A stretch of 64,000 nt of DNA, taken from contig CP099839.1 of NCBI GenBank assembly GCA_030062745.1, forward strand, positions 34,939,293 through 35,003,292, written 5' to 3'. Below, one piece after another: positions 11,163 through 24,250 of the stretch. The DNA is from Capitulum mitella (Eukaryota; Arthropoda; Thecostraca; Pollicipedomorpha; Pollicipedidae). The notes beneath the pieces are model-generated. The model did not search any database and had not been told where the DNA came from. It was given only the letters and a program-made list of their open reading frames with translations. The stretch's first letter is position 1. The number at the start of each line of letters is the position of its first letter. The position numbers were made by a program, and so were the translations under genes.

Positions 11163-12329
11163 GACTCAGACAATTTAACACGACTTGTCAAATGTCCACC
11201 TGAAACAAAACAAGGCGTGAGTGTGAATGAGAGAGTGTCAGAAATACAAGATACAAATACAAACGATATGTACTGCTGCAAACATGGCAAAAAAGATGTT
11301 TAACCCAACTGGTTACAGCAATTCTGATAAGAACTTTCCCATAAACATGGCCAATTTCTTCCAAAAGCTGGTTATAACTTAAAAAAAGGTTTGGAATAAG
11401 ATGAGTGTTCGAAAGATGACCATTTTCCCATGCGATTCAACAAGAGGATGGCCATTGCCCCACACTGTAACTTAGACACAATGTGTTACACATATGGAGC
11501 ACAGCAATAACAAAACCTAACCGAAAGTACATCGTGACAACATTGTGGTCAGGTTTGAATATGCACACATGCAAACCTCAACAAAATTTGCAACGGCATA
11601 GCAAAGACTGCCAATACATCCAATAACACAATCATCAGTGATACTTAAGGAGTAAAAACAAGGAAGGAATTGGAATATTATTCCCTCTGTTGTTCTGAAA
11701 GGATGAACGGAGATACCAAGAACGTCCAGACACCCACACTAGACAAGACACACCGGTTCAAGTGCTGCAGGAGCAGCTAGCGAATCCACGTATGTCCGTG
11801 CACGAGTCACAGCTCCATGAGACGCAGCGAAGCTTTGTTATGGAACAGTTGATGCGAGCCAGGATCACGGCCACAGCGTACTGTAGGGGACATCCCGGTC
11901 CCCAAGCCTCGCTCCAAACACGAGAAAGCCAGGAACACAAATCCGACCGCAGGCACACACGACAGCTCTGCGGTGGAGTATAGTGCGCTCCTCCGAGACT
12001 GGCCAGACTGCCAACAGCCCACTCAGGTTCCGGATATGATTAGTGTTGTTGGACATCATGATGCTTTCCTGTGACGCACGACTGAAGCAAGCTATAGACA
12101 TTATCAACGGTGATCAGTGGTACAGTTATATGTCACGGACGCTGGACGACATTAGCAACATCAACAGGCATACCTGTAATCCAGCGCTCGAACGTAGTAA
12201 CTTTCACACGCCGATTCAGAAATCAAACCAGTACGTGAAATAATTTGTTATTTCGCGTAAGCAGGCCGCTGTTGACTGAGTTTCGTCTGTTCGTGCTGTG
12301 CCTGTGATCTAACCGGCTGGACGGTGAAT
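11163..12329. other. DDX56 upstream region
   Basis: The 5' side of DDX56 includes a possible 5'-UTR splice acceptor near 11200 (minus strand). Between 11760 and 12240 there are plus-strand open frames that could be the decayed front of the retrotransposon that follows, but I cannot recognise a domain in them. No LTR pair was found. Confidence 0.35.
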
Positions 12330-15300
12330 GGCCGGGTCATATTCCACAACGAGACGCTGCGACAGGAGCTTCTGCAGGGGCACAGCTCTCTCACCAGTCT
12401 AGAGTAGCTGCTGACCTACTGTGAGACCTCCCAGTCGGGACACAGGGTCAGACAGAAATTGTTCAGCGCTGCCAACGTGGCAGTGGCCCGCGTTCCAGGC
12501 GAAGCCAGTGACAACAATGTGCAGACTGGACCAGAGCTGGCCGCCGGCCTGCCGACGTATAAACAAAAGGAGCGGCCCAAGGCTGCAGCGTGCTCCCACT
12601 ACGGCCGTGGAGCCCATGTAGACAGCCGGCAGGTCTGCCCTGCACGCGACAAACCCTGAAATCACTGTGGCAAGAAACGCCTCTTCGATGCCGTGTGCCG
12701 CAGTAAGACCACTATGAGTTCGCTGAGTGTTCAAAAGTCTGACACAGTGACTGCTGTCGGCTGTGGTCTCTCCCGGTTAACGGCCAGCACATGTCACCCC
12801 GACAGCCGCAAGGCACTCGTCATCGACAGTCCCCGGTTGGACTGTCCAACCCCGACAGTCCAGGGTTGGAAACCTGGTTTTTGTTATTGGTGTCGGAATA
12901 CAGTTTTCGTTTTGGAGCACGAAATTCTGCAAAGAATAACACTTGGTTAAGTTGGCATTCTTGGTGAAAGTCAACTGTCATCATACCTGCTTCTCAATGA
13001 AAGGAGACAGGGCCAATGACCTGCAGAGTACGAAATTTCTCAACATGGTTATAATGTAGCTTTTTGATGCAGGTGGAGATCAAACTCTGGGAGTATAAAA
13101 TGTTTTTGGAGCACGCACTTTTGGTGTTCAACGCCAAAACACATCATCTTTTCCAACCCTACTGGACACTGGCGCGGAGGTCACCGTCATCCGTCGTTCT
13201 CATCTACAACAATTAGGACTCAGTACTCAGCACGTGCTGAGTACTGAGTCCAGCTCCAGCTCGCAGCTGGAGGCGACGTGCAAGTCCGCTCGCACAAAAA
13301 TCTCAACGTCAGGCCGGCAGATCAAGAAACATCTCTAGGTCGTGGCTGACGTAGAAGACATCTTCCTGTCTTCGTCAGCACGCAGAAAGCTGAGACTCGT
13401 ATCCGGTGAATTCCTCAATCGCCGGGTCGGCGCGTTGTCCATGCCTGGACAAGACGGCGGTCCTGACACGTGGAAGAAGGACCGCGGCCAGCTCCCAGGG
13501 CATCCAGAGGAGCTGCCCTTCCCTCCCGCTGCAAACAACGGACCCCGACTGGAGGCGTGGCCCCAGCACTTTCCGGACAGCTTCTTCAAAATGACGTCCA
13601 GAACGCTGCCGGACCAAACGGACCGTCCCACCACATCTGCCTGCAGGATGATGCCGTGCAATTCCTCACGGACACGCCCATCCCCGTCCCCCACCGGTGA
13701 AAGAGACGTGGAGAACGCTGAATGAGGACGTTTCCATGGTATAAGGGTATAACAAAGCAGGTTGCAGCTGAAGGGCCCACAAAATGCTGTTTTAGAATGG
13801 TGACTGTTCACAAGACGAAAAGCCAAGAGGAACGGTAGATTCCCGGCCGGGTAACCACGCCTGTCTTCGCGAAACGCGTCACGCTCCACAACCATTTTAC
13901 ATGGTAACCAGCATCCCTCCGAAGAACTGTAAGACGGTGTTGGATGCTTTCAATGGATACCATCGGGTGGCATCAGATGAAGAGAGCCAACAACTGACTA
14001 CATCCATAACAGGGTACGGTCGATATCAATATCTGTGAACGCCGCAGGGTCACTGCTCAGCGGGAGATGCGTACACAAAAAAGCGGCAAATGCCATCCTT
14101 GTCGGAGTGACAAGAACGAGCATCGGCGACACCCTGGTATACGACTCTGATATTGAGCACGCATTTTCTTACACGCTCGATTATCTGTAACTGCACAACA
14201 AAAACGGAGTTACAATGAACCAACACAAGCACAAAATCTGTCATCGCGAGGTCGAGTTCCAGGGCTACCACTTCGGCTGGGAGGAGTACAAACCTACCAG
14301 CGACAACCTGTCGGCTATCAAGAACTTCCCCACGCTCAAGCAGCCATCTACCTCCGACATCAAGTCCTGGTTTGGGCTGATGAATCGGTTTGCACCGTTC
14401 TTGACTGTCTCACCCTTCATGTAGCCTTTCAAGGACCTACTCTAATCACGAGCTTCTAAGAAAGTCCAATGGGACAAGAACCCCCAACGAATCTTCAGTC
14501 AGGCAAAAGACGCCATCTGTTCCATGGCGGCTGACCGTCTGACGTACTTCGACCAGTCCAAACCAGCCGCTGTAGCAGCCAATCGATGCAGGACTGGGGG
14601 CAGGTTTTGTGATCCTCCAGCAGCACTGCTGCTGCAGAAGCGATCATATACTCTACTGCCGTGAAGAGGGCTCTGCGGTAGCCGCCACTTGTCCCCGGCT
14701 GAAGTTAACTATTCGGCTGTAGAAGACGAGACATTACCCCGTAGCCTGACGCCTGAAAAAGGCCAGACTGCTCCTGCCTGTCAATCCTGGTTTTCTGCTC
14801 ATCGTGGCTCAGCGGTCACTGATAGCCACGCGGCAAACATCCTGTCTCGGTACCAGGCTGGAATAGGCGAAACAGACACCGAAAACACCTTTGATAAACT
14901 GGAGGCTATCAGCAAAGTCATAGCCGCGATCACCACCGACGCTGATGACGACATCGCTGCGGAGATCCTGCAGATCAAGGACGCAATCCGGTTCGACGAA
15001 CAGTACGAGCCTGTGATGAAGAAGGTATTCTCCAGTGAATATGCGGAAAGCCGGGCTCAGTAAACCAATTAATACGCGAGTACGTCAGTGTAAAGGATCG
15101 CTTTTGCGTAGAGGATGGTCTCATGATGTATGGATTCGAGCGGAAAGACATAAGACTGGTGATACCCCAGAAGCCACGGCGACAAATTGTCAGAAGTCTC
15201 CACGCCGAACACCAGGGCACAACATGTACGTTGCCCCGGGCACGCAGGCCGTATTTTGGTCCAGACCCGACAGCCGTGTGCAGGATCATGTTGCATACTG

Positions 15301-15430
15301 CAAAAATACCGACTCCACGCGCCGTCTCAACGGGCAGAGCCAAGGCTGTCTCCTGTGCCCTACCTTCCCTTCCAGCGAGTGGTCGCGAATATGTCTGAAC
15401 TGGATGCCAACATGTCCATCAGCAGCAGCA
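12330..15430 (+). mobile_element. Decayed Ty3/Gypsy-type retrotransposon (pseudogene)
   Basis: Pieces of gag-pol occur in the normal Gypsy order, in shifting frames with stops. 12591-12702 is a double zinc-knuckle remnant (CPA, CGKK, VCRSK) in which one Cys reads Tyr and one codon is a stop. At 13159 a retropepsin core reads LLDTGAEVTVI. 13930-14035 is a reverse transcriptase block (GYHRVASDEESQQLTT). The YxDD-like active site at 14119-14133 reads SIGDT, so one catalytic Asp is Gly, with a stop 25 codons on. 14215-14424 is the RT-RNase H connection (CHREVEFQGYHFGW). 14689-15060 is RNase H-like, and about 15190 is an integrase HHCC remnant (LHAEHQG). It cannot encode a working protein. No LTRs were seen. 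Confidence 0.8.
13216..13251. repeat. Perfect 36-bp palindrome
   Basis: The sequence from 13216 to 13251 equals its own reverse complement at all 36 positions, centred on CACGTG (13231-13236). Symmetry fails at 13215/13252. It lies just after the protease motif of the decayed retrotransposon. It could extrude as a cruciform, and its centre is an E-box-type hexamer. Confidence 0.9.
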
Positions 15431-17904
15431 GCCTTGCAATATTCATTGACATTTCATTTAAGAGCTGCAATCAATCACCATTTCTCAGCATAACAATTTG
15501 GCTGCATGGAGTCTACCTTTTTTATTCTGATCATCTGTGCTCCATCTTGCAAGCATCATCACTTTTGCTTTTGCCTTCAAGCAGTGTCTCGACATGTCAA
15601 ATCTAATGATAAAATTAAACAAAAAATATTGTCTGAGAAATGAAAAAAAAGGACTGGCTAGGTCACAAAGTACAGGACAGCACTAGATCAGGCACACCAG
15701 CTTCCTAGGAAATGCACACCAAAGCACAACAAAGTGCAAGTTTTTGATCCACCCACCTATGCAAATCATTGCAAAATACAAATAGAGATACTCTCCAGCA
15801 TCAGGGGTGCTCTTTACATCAAATGGTTTAAAAGGAAAGGAACATGTGGGTCTTTAAGAACTCAGAACTCTGCAAATATGTTATTACCACAAAAGTTGCC
15901 TGCAATTATTCTTGATTTCATACTTATTCTATGCTTACTCTGAATACTATGTTTTTGTTTACACAAAATGGATCTTCTTAGTTGAATCATTTTGATTAGA
16001 TACCCAATAGAAGTTCCCACCCCAACAGCCCCATAACCAATAGCCGAAATACCCAATAACCCTAATGGATGCCCCTCTCCATTTAAGGCAGATGCAAGGC
16101 TCTACTGGACATCTCATTGATATCCATGCCATAATTTTCAGACTAGTCATACTTCACACCATCACACTGGTCATACTTGAAAGGAGAGGGGAAGAGAGCC
16201 ACATAACTGAAAAGTCACAATAAATACACTTGGAATAATGTACATGTGTATGACTGATGGCAAATGGCTAGCAAAAGTTGGTGTTGCACTGTTATGGGTT
16301 CTGGGTTATGGCACATGGCTTCTTGGGCCTATGTCTACCCAAGTATGTATTAATGTGTTTGTGCATGAGAATGATGAGTGAGCTTGTGCAAAGGTAAGAG
16401 CATTGTGTGTTTTGTGTGGGGTTTCTAGCAGTAGCACATATGTCATTAGAAACATTTGGTAGCTGGCAAAACCTGGGCTAAAACTTCAATGAAATGACCA
16501 GCTTATGTTGTTGAAAAAAGTTGGGAATGGTTAGAATGATAATATTAGCAAAACAATGAAATACAATGTAATAATTATAAGCAAGTTAGCATAACCAATT
16601 GCAAAACCATTTGAACATATAAGCTTCCTTTGCATAGCTGGCAATCATGAGAAGCAATGTAATATTTTCTTTAAGCAATTCATGACAACTTTGTAATAAC
16701 ACATGGCCATTAAGATATTCTGGTGCTGAGAGTGGAAATACATAGTAAAATGTATATTCACCTGAAAATGCTGTATTATATAGGAAACCTAAATACCTTT
16801 GTTTTACTGATTACTTTCACAACAGTTACTGAAAACAAATTCCAGGGGCAACTAAATTTGGAAGTAACTACTGGTAGCAATCTATGATGACAGATATGAC
16901 TCTGTGACAAATGTGACACAACAAGCCATGCCTAAACTGGCAATAGCTTTTTGGATTTTCTCATCCTGATCACCAGCACTCATGTTTAATGCTGTAGTGC
17001 CTCAGTTCTCCAGGAAGCACACCAGTCTACACTGCATGCACATCACCACTGATACAGAAACCAGCCAATAACTTCGTGCACAACACATCGCACAAAGTTC
17101 CAGAATTGCCATATTTTACAGAATAGATCACTGGTATACACAAAATCAGGAAAACGCACCTACTGTTTCAAATCTGGCCTTGGCCCTTTGCGATTCCAGT
17201 GACTCTAGAGCTTATGCAATTGCATATCAGAAGTGAAGTTACGGTAACGGCAACCGAAACGGCGGTACGAGCACATGTCAATGGATCGTGTACGCCTCTA
17301 CGATCATCTCAAACCATGGACGGCTTGGTGTCATCCGTGACCAATCCACTATCATCTCGCGGCGCACACTATGCTCATCGTAATTGTCTCTCGTACTTCA
17401 CTTTTGTAACAACAGTTCAACCATCTACTACTATTAAACTTAAGACAAGGAGAATTCGGTGACTTAAGTATCAGAAGATAAAATAAAGATACAACTGTAA
17501 GTGAATTTAAATATTTTTGATTAAGTTTTTTGGATGAATAATTTCTCATTTATTGGAAGACGCACTTTCCATCTTATTTATGACGTTCCTGTGAAAACTC
17601 TTCATGAAAATATTTTAGTTTTGGCTCCAATGAGTATTTGCGTCACCATTGTAAACAGGCTTGCGCTGGCGGTTGCGACGTACGGCAAATACTGTAGGCA
17701 TTGAAACACAATTTGTTTACCTAGGGGTTGCACACGGACGGGTATCTGGGATGAAGAACCCATAATTTTGCAAGTGCAACATTCTCTGGAAAGAGTTATC
17801 GTCGTCGACAAGAGCCGTGTAAGAATAGACCGGACTGCAAGAGGTGTTTTGGGGGCCGTTGTGGTCATGTATTAAATACTTGATTTTAGTAATTGAGCTG
17901 AACC
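15431..17904. other. AT-rich intergenic DNA upstream of SMC1
   Basis: About 2.5 kb of lower-GC sequence without recognisable genes, RNA genes or members of the other repeat families. The 5' UTR and promoter of SMC1 must lie in the right part, but no TATA box or initiator stands out. Confidence 0.4.
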
Positions 17905-20900
17905 ATGCCTTCTAAGCTTAAGCACATCGAAGTTGAGAATTTTAAGTCATATAAGGGTTTCATGCAAATTGGCCCCTTGATGCCATTCACTGCCATTGTA
18001 GGCCCCAATGGCTCAGGGAAGTCAAACTACATGGATGCCATCAGTTTTGTCATGGGGGAGAAAACTTCAAGTCTCAGAGTGAAAAGGCTCAGTGACCTGA
18101 TACATGGAGCATCTATTGGACAACCAGTATCTAGGACTGCAGGTGTGACAGCAGTGTTTGAGCTGGAAGACGGGACAGAGCGCAGGTTTTCCCGATACGT
18201 GCAAGGTTCTTCATCTGATCATCGCATTGACAACAATGTTGTTACCATTGCTCAGTACATGACTGAGCTGGAGAAGTTGGGTGTCAATGTAAAGGCCAAA
18301 AACTTCCTTGTGTTCCAAGGTGCTGTGGAGTCAATTGCTATGAAAAATCCCAAGGAAAGAACAGCACTGTTTGAGGAAATCAGTGGGTCAGGATCTTTGA
18401 AAGAAGAGTATGACAGGCTGAAGGCTGAAATGGTCAAGGCTGAAGAGGACACACAGTACACATACCAAAAAAAGAAGGGCATTGCTGCTGAAAGGAAGGA
18501 GGCCAAAATGGAAAAGGATGAAGCTGAGAAGTATCAAAGATTCAAAGAAGAACTGAATGACAAGCAGGCTGAACTGCAGCTCTTTAGGCTGTACCATAAT
18601 GAGAGAGAAATTGAGGCAGCTGAGCTTGAGATCACCAAGAAGAAAGGAGAGATCATGAAGATAGAAAAGAAGAAGGAAAAAGCAGAAGAACACCTGAAGG
18701 AAAAGAAGAAGGACCATGGCAAGCTACAAAGGGAGATTGCCAAGCTGGACCAAGATGTGAAAGAGAAAGAAGTGGAAATTAACAAGAGGAGACCAACTTT
18801 CATCAAAGCAAAGGAGCGGGTAACACATATGCAGAAAAAGGTAGATGCTGCCTCCAAGTCCCTGAATCAGGCTCGCAAGGCTCACGAGGCCCACATGCAG
18901 GACATCAATGAGCTTGAAGAAGAGATGAAAGTCATTGACAAGAAAAGAGCAGAGTATGAAGAGACAGTGATGGGGGATTCCCAGAGTCAGGGAAAATCGG
19001 TAAGCCTTGAAGAAGCTCAAGTCGCAGAGTACCACAGGCTGAAGGAAGACGCAGCAAAGCGGTCAGCACGGTACCTCCAGGACCTGGATTCCGTGAATCG
19101 TGAACAGAAGTCCGATCAGGATCGACTGGACAATGAGCTAAGGAAGAAACAAGAAGTGGAAAACCGTCTCAAAACCAAGGGGCATGAGCTTGAGGATGCA
19201 CAGAAAAGGATAGAGAAGCTTGTGGAGCACATCCGGTCATCAGAAGCATCACTCGAAGAACAACGGCGACTGCGCGAGGAGCTGCAGTCAGAAGTTGGCT
19301 CGAGCAAAAATCAGATTACAGATCTCCAGAGCAAGCTTGAATCTGTCACGGAGCAACTGGGAGATGCCCGCGTCGACAAACATGAAGAAGCGAGAAGGAA
19401 GAAAAAGCAAGAAATTGTGGAGAACTTCAAACGCCTGTTTCCAGGAGTGTACGATCGAATGATTAACATGTGTCAGCCAATCCACAAGCGCTACAATGTT
19501 GGCATCACAAAAGTGTTGGGAAAGTACATGGAAGCCATCGTTGTAGACACTGAGAAGACGGCTCGCCAATGCATCCAGTACTTAAAGGAGCAGATGCTTG
19601 ACCCAGAAACGTTCCTGCCTCTGGATTACATCCAGGCGAAACCGCTGAAAGAACGACTGCGCAACATCAGTGAGCCGAAAAACGTCAAACTGGTGTACGA
19701 CGTGCTGCAGTACAACCCTCCCGACATCAAGCGTGCCGTGCTTTTTGTCACGAACAACGCCCTGATCTCAGAAACACCAGAGGACGCCATGAAGGTCGCG
19801 TATGAAATGGAAGACGGACAGCGATACGACGCAGTGGCTCTGGACGGCACCTTCTACCAGAAGTCTGGAATCATATCTGGCGGCAGTCTGGACCTCGCGC
19901 GGAAGGCGAAACGCTGGGATGAGAAGCACATGAGTAACCTGAAAAACGAGAAGGAACGCCTTCAAGAGGAGCTGCGCGATGCTATGAAGAAGTCTCGCAA
20001 GGAATCTGAACTGAACACGGTGGAATCTCAGATTCGCGGTCTGGAGACGCGGCTGAAGTACGCCCGCACGGACAAAGAGAACACCGAGGGAAAACAAATT
20101 CGCAAGCTCCAGCAAGAGCTGGAACAGCTACGCAGCCAGCTGGAGATGTTTGCTCCTCGCATTCATGAGATCGAACGAACCATGCGGAAACGAGATGTTG
20201 ACATCCAGGAGATCAAGGAGAACATGAACTCGGTTGAGGACGTAGTGTTTGCAGGCTTCTGTCAGGCCATCGGTGTGCAGAACATCCGTCAGTATGAGGA
20301 GCGCGAGCTGCGTTCACAGACAGAAAAGGCCAAAAAGCGTCTGGAATTCGAAGACCAGAAAAACCGCATCACGAATCAGCTGGAGTTTGAGCGATCACGC
20401 GATACTGAAAACAACGTGAAACGTTGGGAGCGTTCGGTACAGGATGACGAAGAGGAGTTGGAGAGGTGCAAGCTGGCAGAACAGAAGCAAATGACTGCCA
20501 TAGACAAAGACATGCGTGAACTGGACAAGCTGAAGTCAGAAAAGCTCGCTAAGAGACAGGAAGGAGAAGAAAAGGAAGACGAAATCAACAAGGCTCGTCG
20601 CGAGGTCGGCGCAATCGCAAAAGAAATGCAGGCAGTTCAGAAACAAATCAACGCTGTTGAAGCCAAGATAGAGCAAAAACGCAGCGAACGACACTCCATC
20701 CTGAAGCAGTGCAAGATGGAGGATATCATCATACCAACGTCTCGGGGCTCCCTAGATGATCTGGAGGGCGGCGATGAGGGTGACTCCGAGGTGATGGAGC
20801 CTGGTGGCTCCCAGAACACGTCTGCCGTGAACGAGAGAGCCGCTAGGATTGTCGTAGACTACTCCAGACTGGATGAGTCGTACTTTGACATAGACGACGA

Positions 20901-22030
20901 CGATGTTCGTAAGATCGAGAATAAGCTGAATAAGCAGATCAACGAGCTGGCTTCGATGCTCCAGAAAATTCAAATGCCAAACATGCGTGCCATGCAGAAG
21001 CTGGATATGGCTCGAGAGAAACTGCAGGAGACTAATGAGGAGTTTGATTCGGCTAGGCGTAGGGCCAAAAAGTCTAAGCAGGCGTTTGAGCGAGTGAAGA
21101 AGGAGCGCCACGATCGCTTCATGTCCTGCTTTGAGCACGTCGCGAACGAGATCGACGGCATCTACAAAGCGCTGGCACAGAACCAGTCAGCACAGGCGTT
21201 CCTCGGCCCGGAGAACCCCGAAGAGCCGTACCTGGACGGCATCAACTACAACTGCGTGGCGCCCGGGAAAAGGTTCCAGCCCATGTCCAACCTGTCGGGA
21301 GGCGAGAAGACGGTGGCGGCCCTGGCATTGCTGTTCGCCATCCACAGCTTCCAACCGGCGCCGTTCTTCGTGCTGGACGAGATTGACGCCGCGTTAGACA
21401 ACACCAACATCGGCAAGGTGGCCGGCTATATCCGCAGCCAGACGGCCACGCGGCTGCAGGTGAGTGGCGGCGGCAGAGCGCGGAAACCGGCCTGTCCTGG
21501 TCTGTTCTGGACGAAGCACATTTCTCCTATTAGGTGAACTGCAACATCGTGCTGTGCTTCCGCGCTAGAAAGATGTCTGCTGTTGTTATGCTTGTTGGTG
21601 TTACCAATGCTGCCACATGTCTGCTGTTTTTGTGGTGAAAAACTGCGAATGTGCTCAACGTGGGTCAGTGGTATAAACTGCCGTAGGCTGTCTTCTTTGC
21701 TGTTCCCTTGCGTTTTGGCTTGATGTCATTGCCTTACCTTCGAGTTGTGCGTTAGTTCGACTCCAAAGCGTATGCGTTGTTTGTCCCCCTCAGAGAAGCA
21801 GGGGCTGCGTGAGCCGCAGTGCCGGTGCCGTCATGCCTTCTCATTACTGCATGTATGGTGTTCAGGTGCTGGTGATCTCACTAAAGGAAGAGTTCTACAG
21901 CCACGCGGACGCCCTGATCGGCATCTGCCCGGACGCCGGCGAATGCCTGGAGAGTCGCGTGCTCACCCTGCGGCTGACTGACTACCCGGATCACCTGCAG
22001 CAGCCAGACGAGCTGCAGGTTCGACGCTGA
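17905..22030 (+). CDS. SMC1A: SMC1 cohesin subunit (join 17905..21459, 21866..22030)
   Basis: SMC1 pairs with SMC3 to form the cohesin ATPase that holds sister chromatids together in the nucleus. Exon 1 encodes 1,185 residues; one phase-0 intron (CAG|GTGAGT ... TTCAG|GTG) leads to 54 more, giving 1,239 residues against 1,233 in human SMC1A. Walker A is GPNGSGKS (33-40). Coiled coil runs from about 165 to 500 and from 670 to 1050. The hinge begins near LFPGVYDRM (about 510). The ABC signature LSGGEKT starts at residue 1130, and Walker B VLDEIDAALD has D1158 and E1159. Exon 2 carries VISLKEEFY...ADALIG, the conserved C-terminal strand. The start ATG has A at -3. Reading on through the intron would stop at 21537, after diverging from the family, which supports the splice. 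The 5' half is more AT-rich than the 3' half. It could be the single SMC1 of the species; I see no feature pointing to SMC1B. Confidence 0.95.
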
Positions 22031-22983
22031 ACCGTCGCAGTACAGTGCCCGGCCCCGGCCAACCGCGCCGGCCGAGCGTGGCCGCTTCTGACGCGGCGTC
22101 GGCGAACTTCACACAGTGTCGACGGCGGATTTCACCCAGTGGTGACGGTTGGCTTCACATGGAGACGGTGGTTGGCGTTAGTCACCGTGGGCGGCTGGCT
22201 TCACCAAGCGAGCGATGACTGGCCTCATTCTGAAGCGGTTAACGTCTATGCCGGCTTTGGTCAGTCGCCCCCGACAGCGTCACCCAGAGACGGCGGTTCA
22301 TTGCGGCAGCCTGGCTCAGTGGTGGCGACAAACCGTGCTGCTCCGCTGGCCGGCTTTACGACCGGTGTGGGCTTCCGTCATTTCTGGGGGAGGATTTTTG
22401 CAGCGGTCGGCCGTGACCATGGCTTGCTTGTGCCCAGCGGGCGGTGAGCAGGACCTGCACCCATCCGGAAGCTGTCAGATTCGCTGGTGGCGCATAGTTG
22501 TAAGATCATTTCTCATGTTCATGAACGCGTCCGAGTAGTGTTTGAAAATGAACGTCGTTAGATCCGTGTAGAATGTTCTCATTTGTAGTCACTATGGTGG
22601 GCCATGCTGCACATTGTGTATGGTTTGTGTCCTTTTACGCTACCCAACCATTTTTTTTAATATACGTGATCGTTTTCATTTCAATGTCGACTTTCATTGC
22701 GAATCGCTGAACGACAGACGTAGCTTGCTTCATGCCGACGATTTGAAGACGTAATATGATGGCACCACCACTTCCTGGATTCATCAGCAATTTTTGCTTG
22801 TTAGTTTTAGGGTCATTTGCCTAATTCACTCGATAAAAGACCTGTGGTGACCACGGCGTAGTTCACGTCAGGGGTTCCGCATTTCCTGACTCTCCTTGCA
22901 GCCTAAGAGAATATTTCAGACATTTACAAGCTGTCTGTAGACCTGAATCCTGGAAGCGCAGCGAAAAGTTCGCCGTAAATAAA
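22031..22983 (+). terminator. SMC1 3' UTR with polyadenylation signal
   Basis: The first AATAAA downstream of the SMC1 stop is at 22978-22983, which would give a 3' UTR of roughly 950 bases. The region 22090-22340 contains imperfect repeats of GTGACGG/GGCTTCAC type with high GC. The open frames there are repetitive and unsupported. Confidence 0.45.
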
Positions 22984-23839
22984 AACGTAGCATACGGTCT
23001 TGCCGCCACCGTTGTGTCTCCCGTGCCTTACTGCAAGACATGAGACCCGCGCAGCGTACTGCTCAAATAGGAAACCCTTATAGAAAATGTGAGGTAAAGT
23101 GAAGAAGTGGGCTACTGGATTGGCAAAAGATTTTAAATCGATAGGAAAGACTCTAAAACCAAGAGCCATCAGTGCGTTTTACCCGGATATAGCAAACACA
23201 TATTTGAGGAGTCTTCTTTAAACGCCAACTTCTACAAAAGCGAGAGTCGGACGTTTTCTGAGGGATACCGGAATCGTCTGAATATAGTGGCCTGGAGTTG
23301 GATGTCGTGTTCTGTAGCCATGACAACAAGGGCGCGTCCATAGCAACACAGGCGTTTGACGCGAGGGCTTTGAATGGACGTCAACCAGTCTCGATCTAAA
23401 GCCGTAGAGGTGTAGCTCGGTCAAGGGTCTCAGCTGGTCTGAACCAAGACTCTTTATATGCACCGTCTGATTGGTCTTAGTTCCTGCGATACCGCGGTTG
23501 TTAGGAACCTCACTTATGAGTGGTGGTAAAGAATGGTGACAGGAAGGCTGTGAAGGCACAAGGCCGTAACAGAAACGGAGGGTAAGTGAGGAAAGGATCA
23601 AGGGCGGTAAAGTCCATGGCTTTGTGGTACAGCAGAAGCTGCGGGCCGACTTAAGCCATCAGTTAAGCACTTAGGTGTTGCATAGTCCTTGTGGAATTCT
23701 GTTTGCTTTGCGGTATCCTGTTGGCTTGACTTGCATCTGTCAGTCAGCTAAGTTTGGAACAATTTTTGATTGAATGCTGGTGACTGAATGCCAGTCACCA
23801 GTGTGAATAGTGGCTTGCTATTTTGTTCAGAGACCGATC
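22984..23839. other. Intergenic DNA, nothing recognised
   Basis: A 127-codon open frame on the minus strand (23218-23601) has no recognisable motif. No RNA gene or known repeat was identified. Confidence 0.35.
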
Positions 23840-23844
23840 CAAGA

Positions 23845-24246
23845 TCGGGGGCGATCACCCCATGCCTGAGATGGGTCCCAAAAGGGCCCCTCTCATATTC
23901 AAAAAGGCCCCCACGGGGACCCCGCATCATCTTCAAGGGGTCTCTTTGAAAATCTGTAAAGAGCCTTCGGGAGGGTAGGTGGTCCCTGGGACGGATAGAG
24001 AGGCCCCTGAAACTTCCTAAAGGCTTCGTAGACCGCAGGAGAGCCTCGACATTGAGGGGCCCCTGAAACTTCCGAAAGGTTTCTGAGACCGCCAAAAAGG
24101 GCCATACGGCCCCTGAGGCGGCAAAGATGACAAGTCCGTATGATGGCATAGGGGCGCCTGGAATGCCCTAGGGACCCTGAATAGGCTTCACGGGTCTGTG
24201 TGAAAAGCTGAAGGTCCCTGATGCAATCAGAGGGCCACCGGGAGGG
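23845..24246 (+). repeat. Degenerate ~21-bp minisatellite, left part
   Basis: Imperfect units of about 21 bp around the core GGCCCCTGARACGGC repeat through this stretch. The array resumes after the family 2 element ends near 25094. The core resembles the 18-bp units at 5085 and 37780. Confidence 0.6.
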
Positions 24247-24250
24247 TTAA

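Noticed and set aside
23218-23601. 127-codon minus-strand open frame downstream of SMC1
   Set aside because: No recognisable motif, no splice context and no family resemblance.
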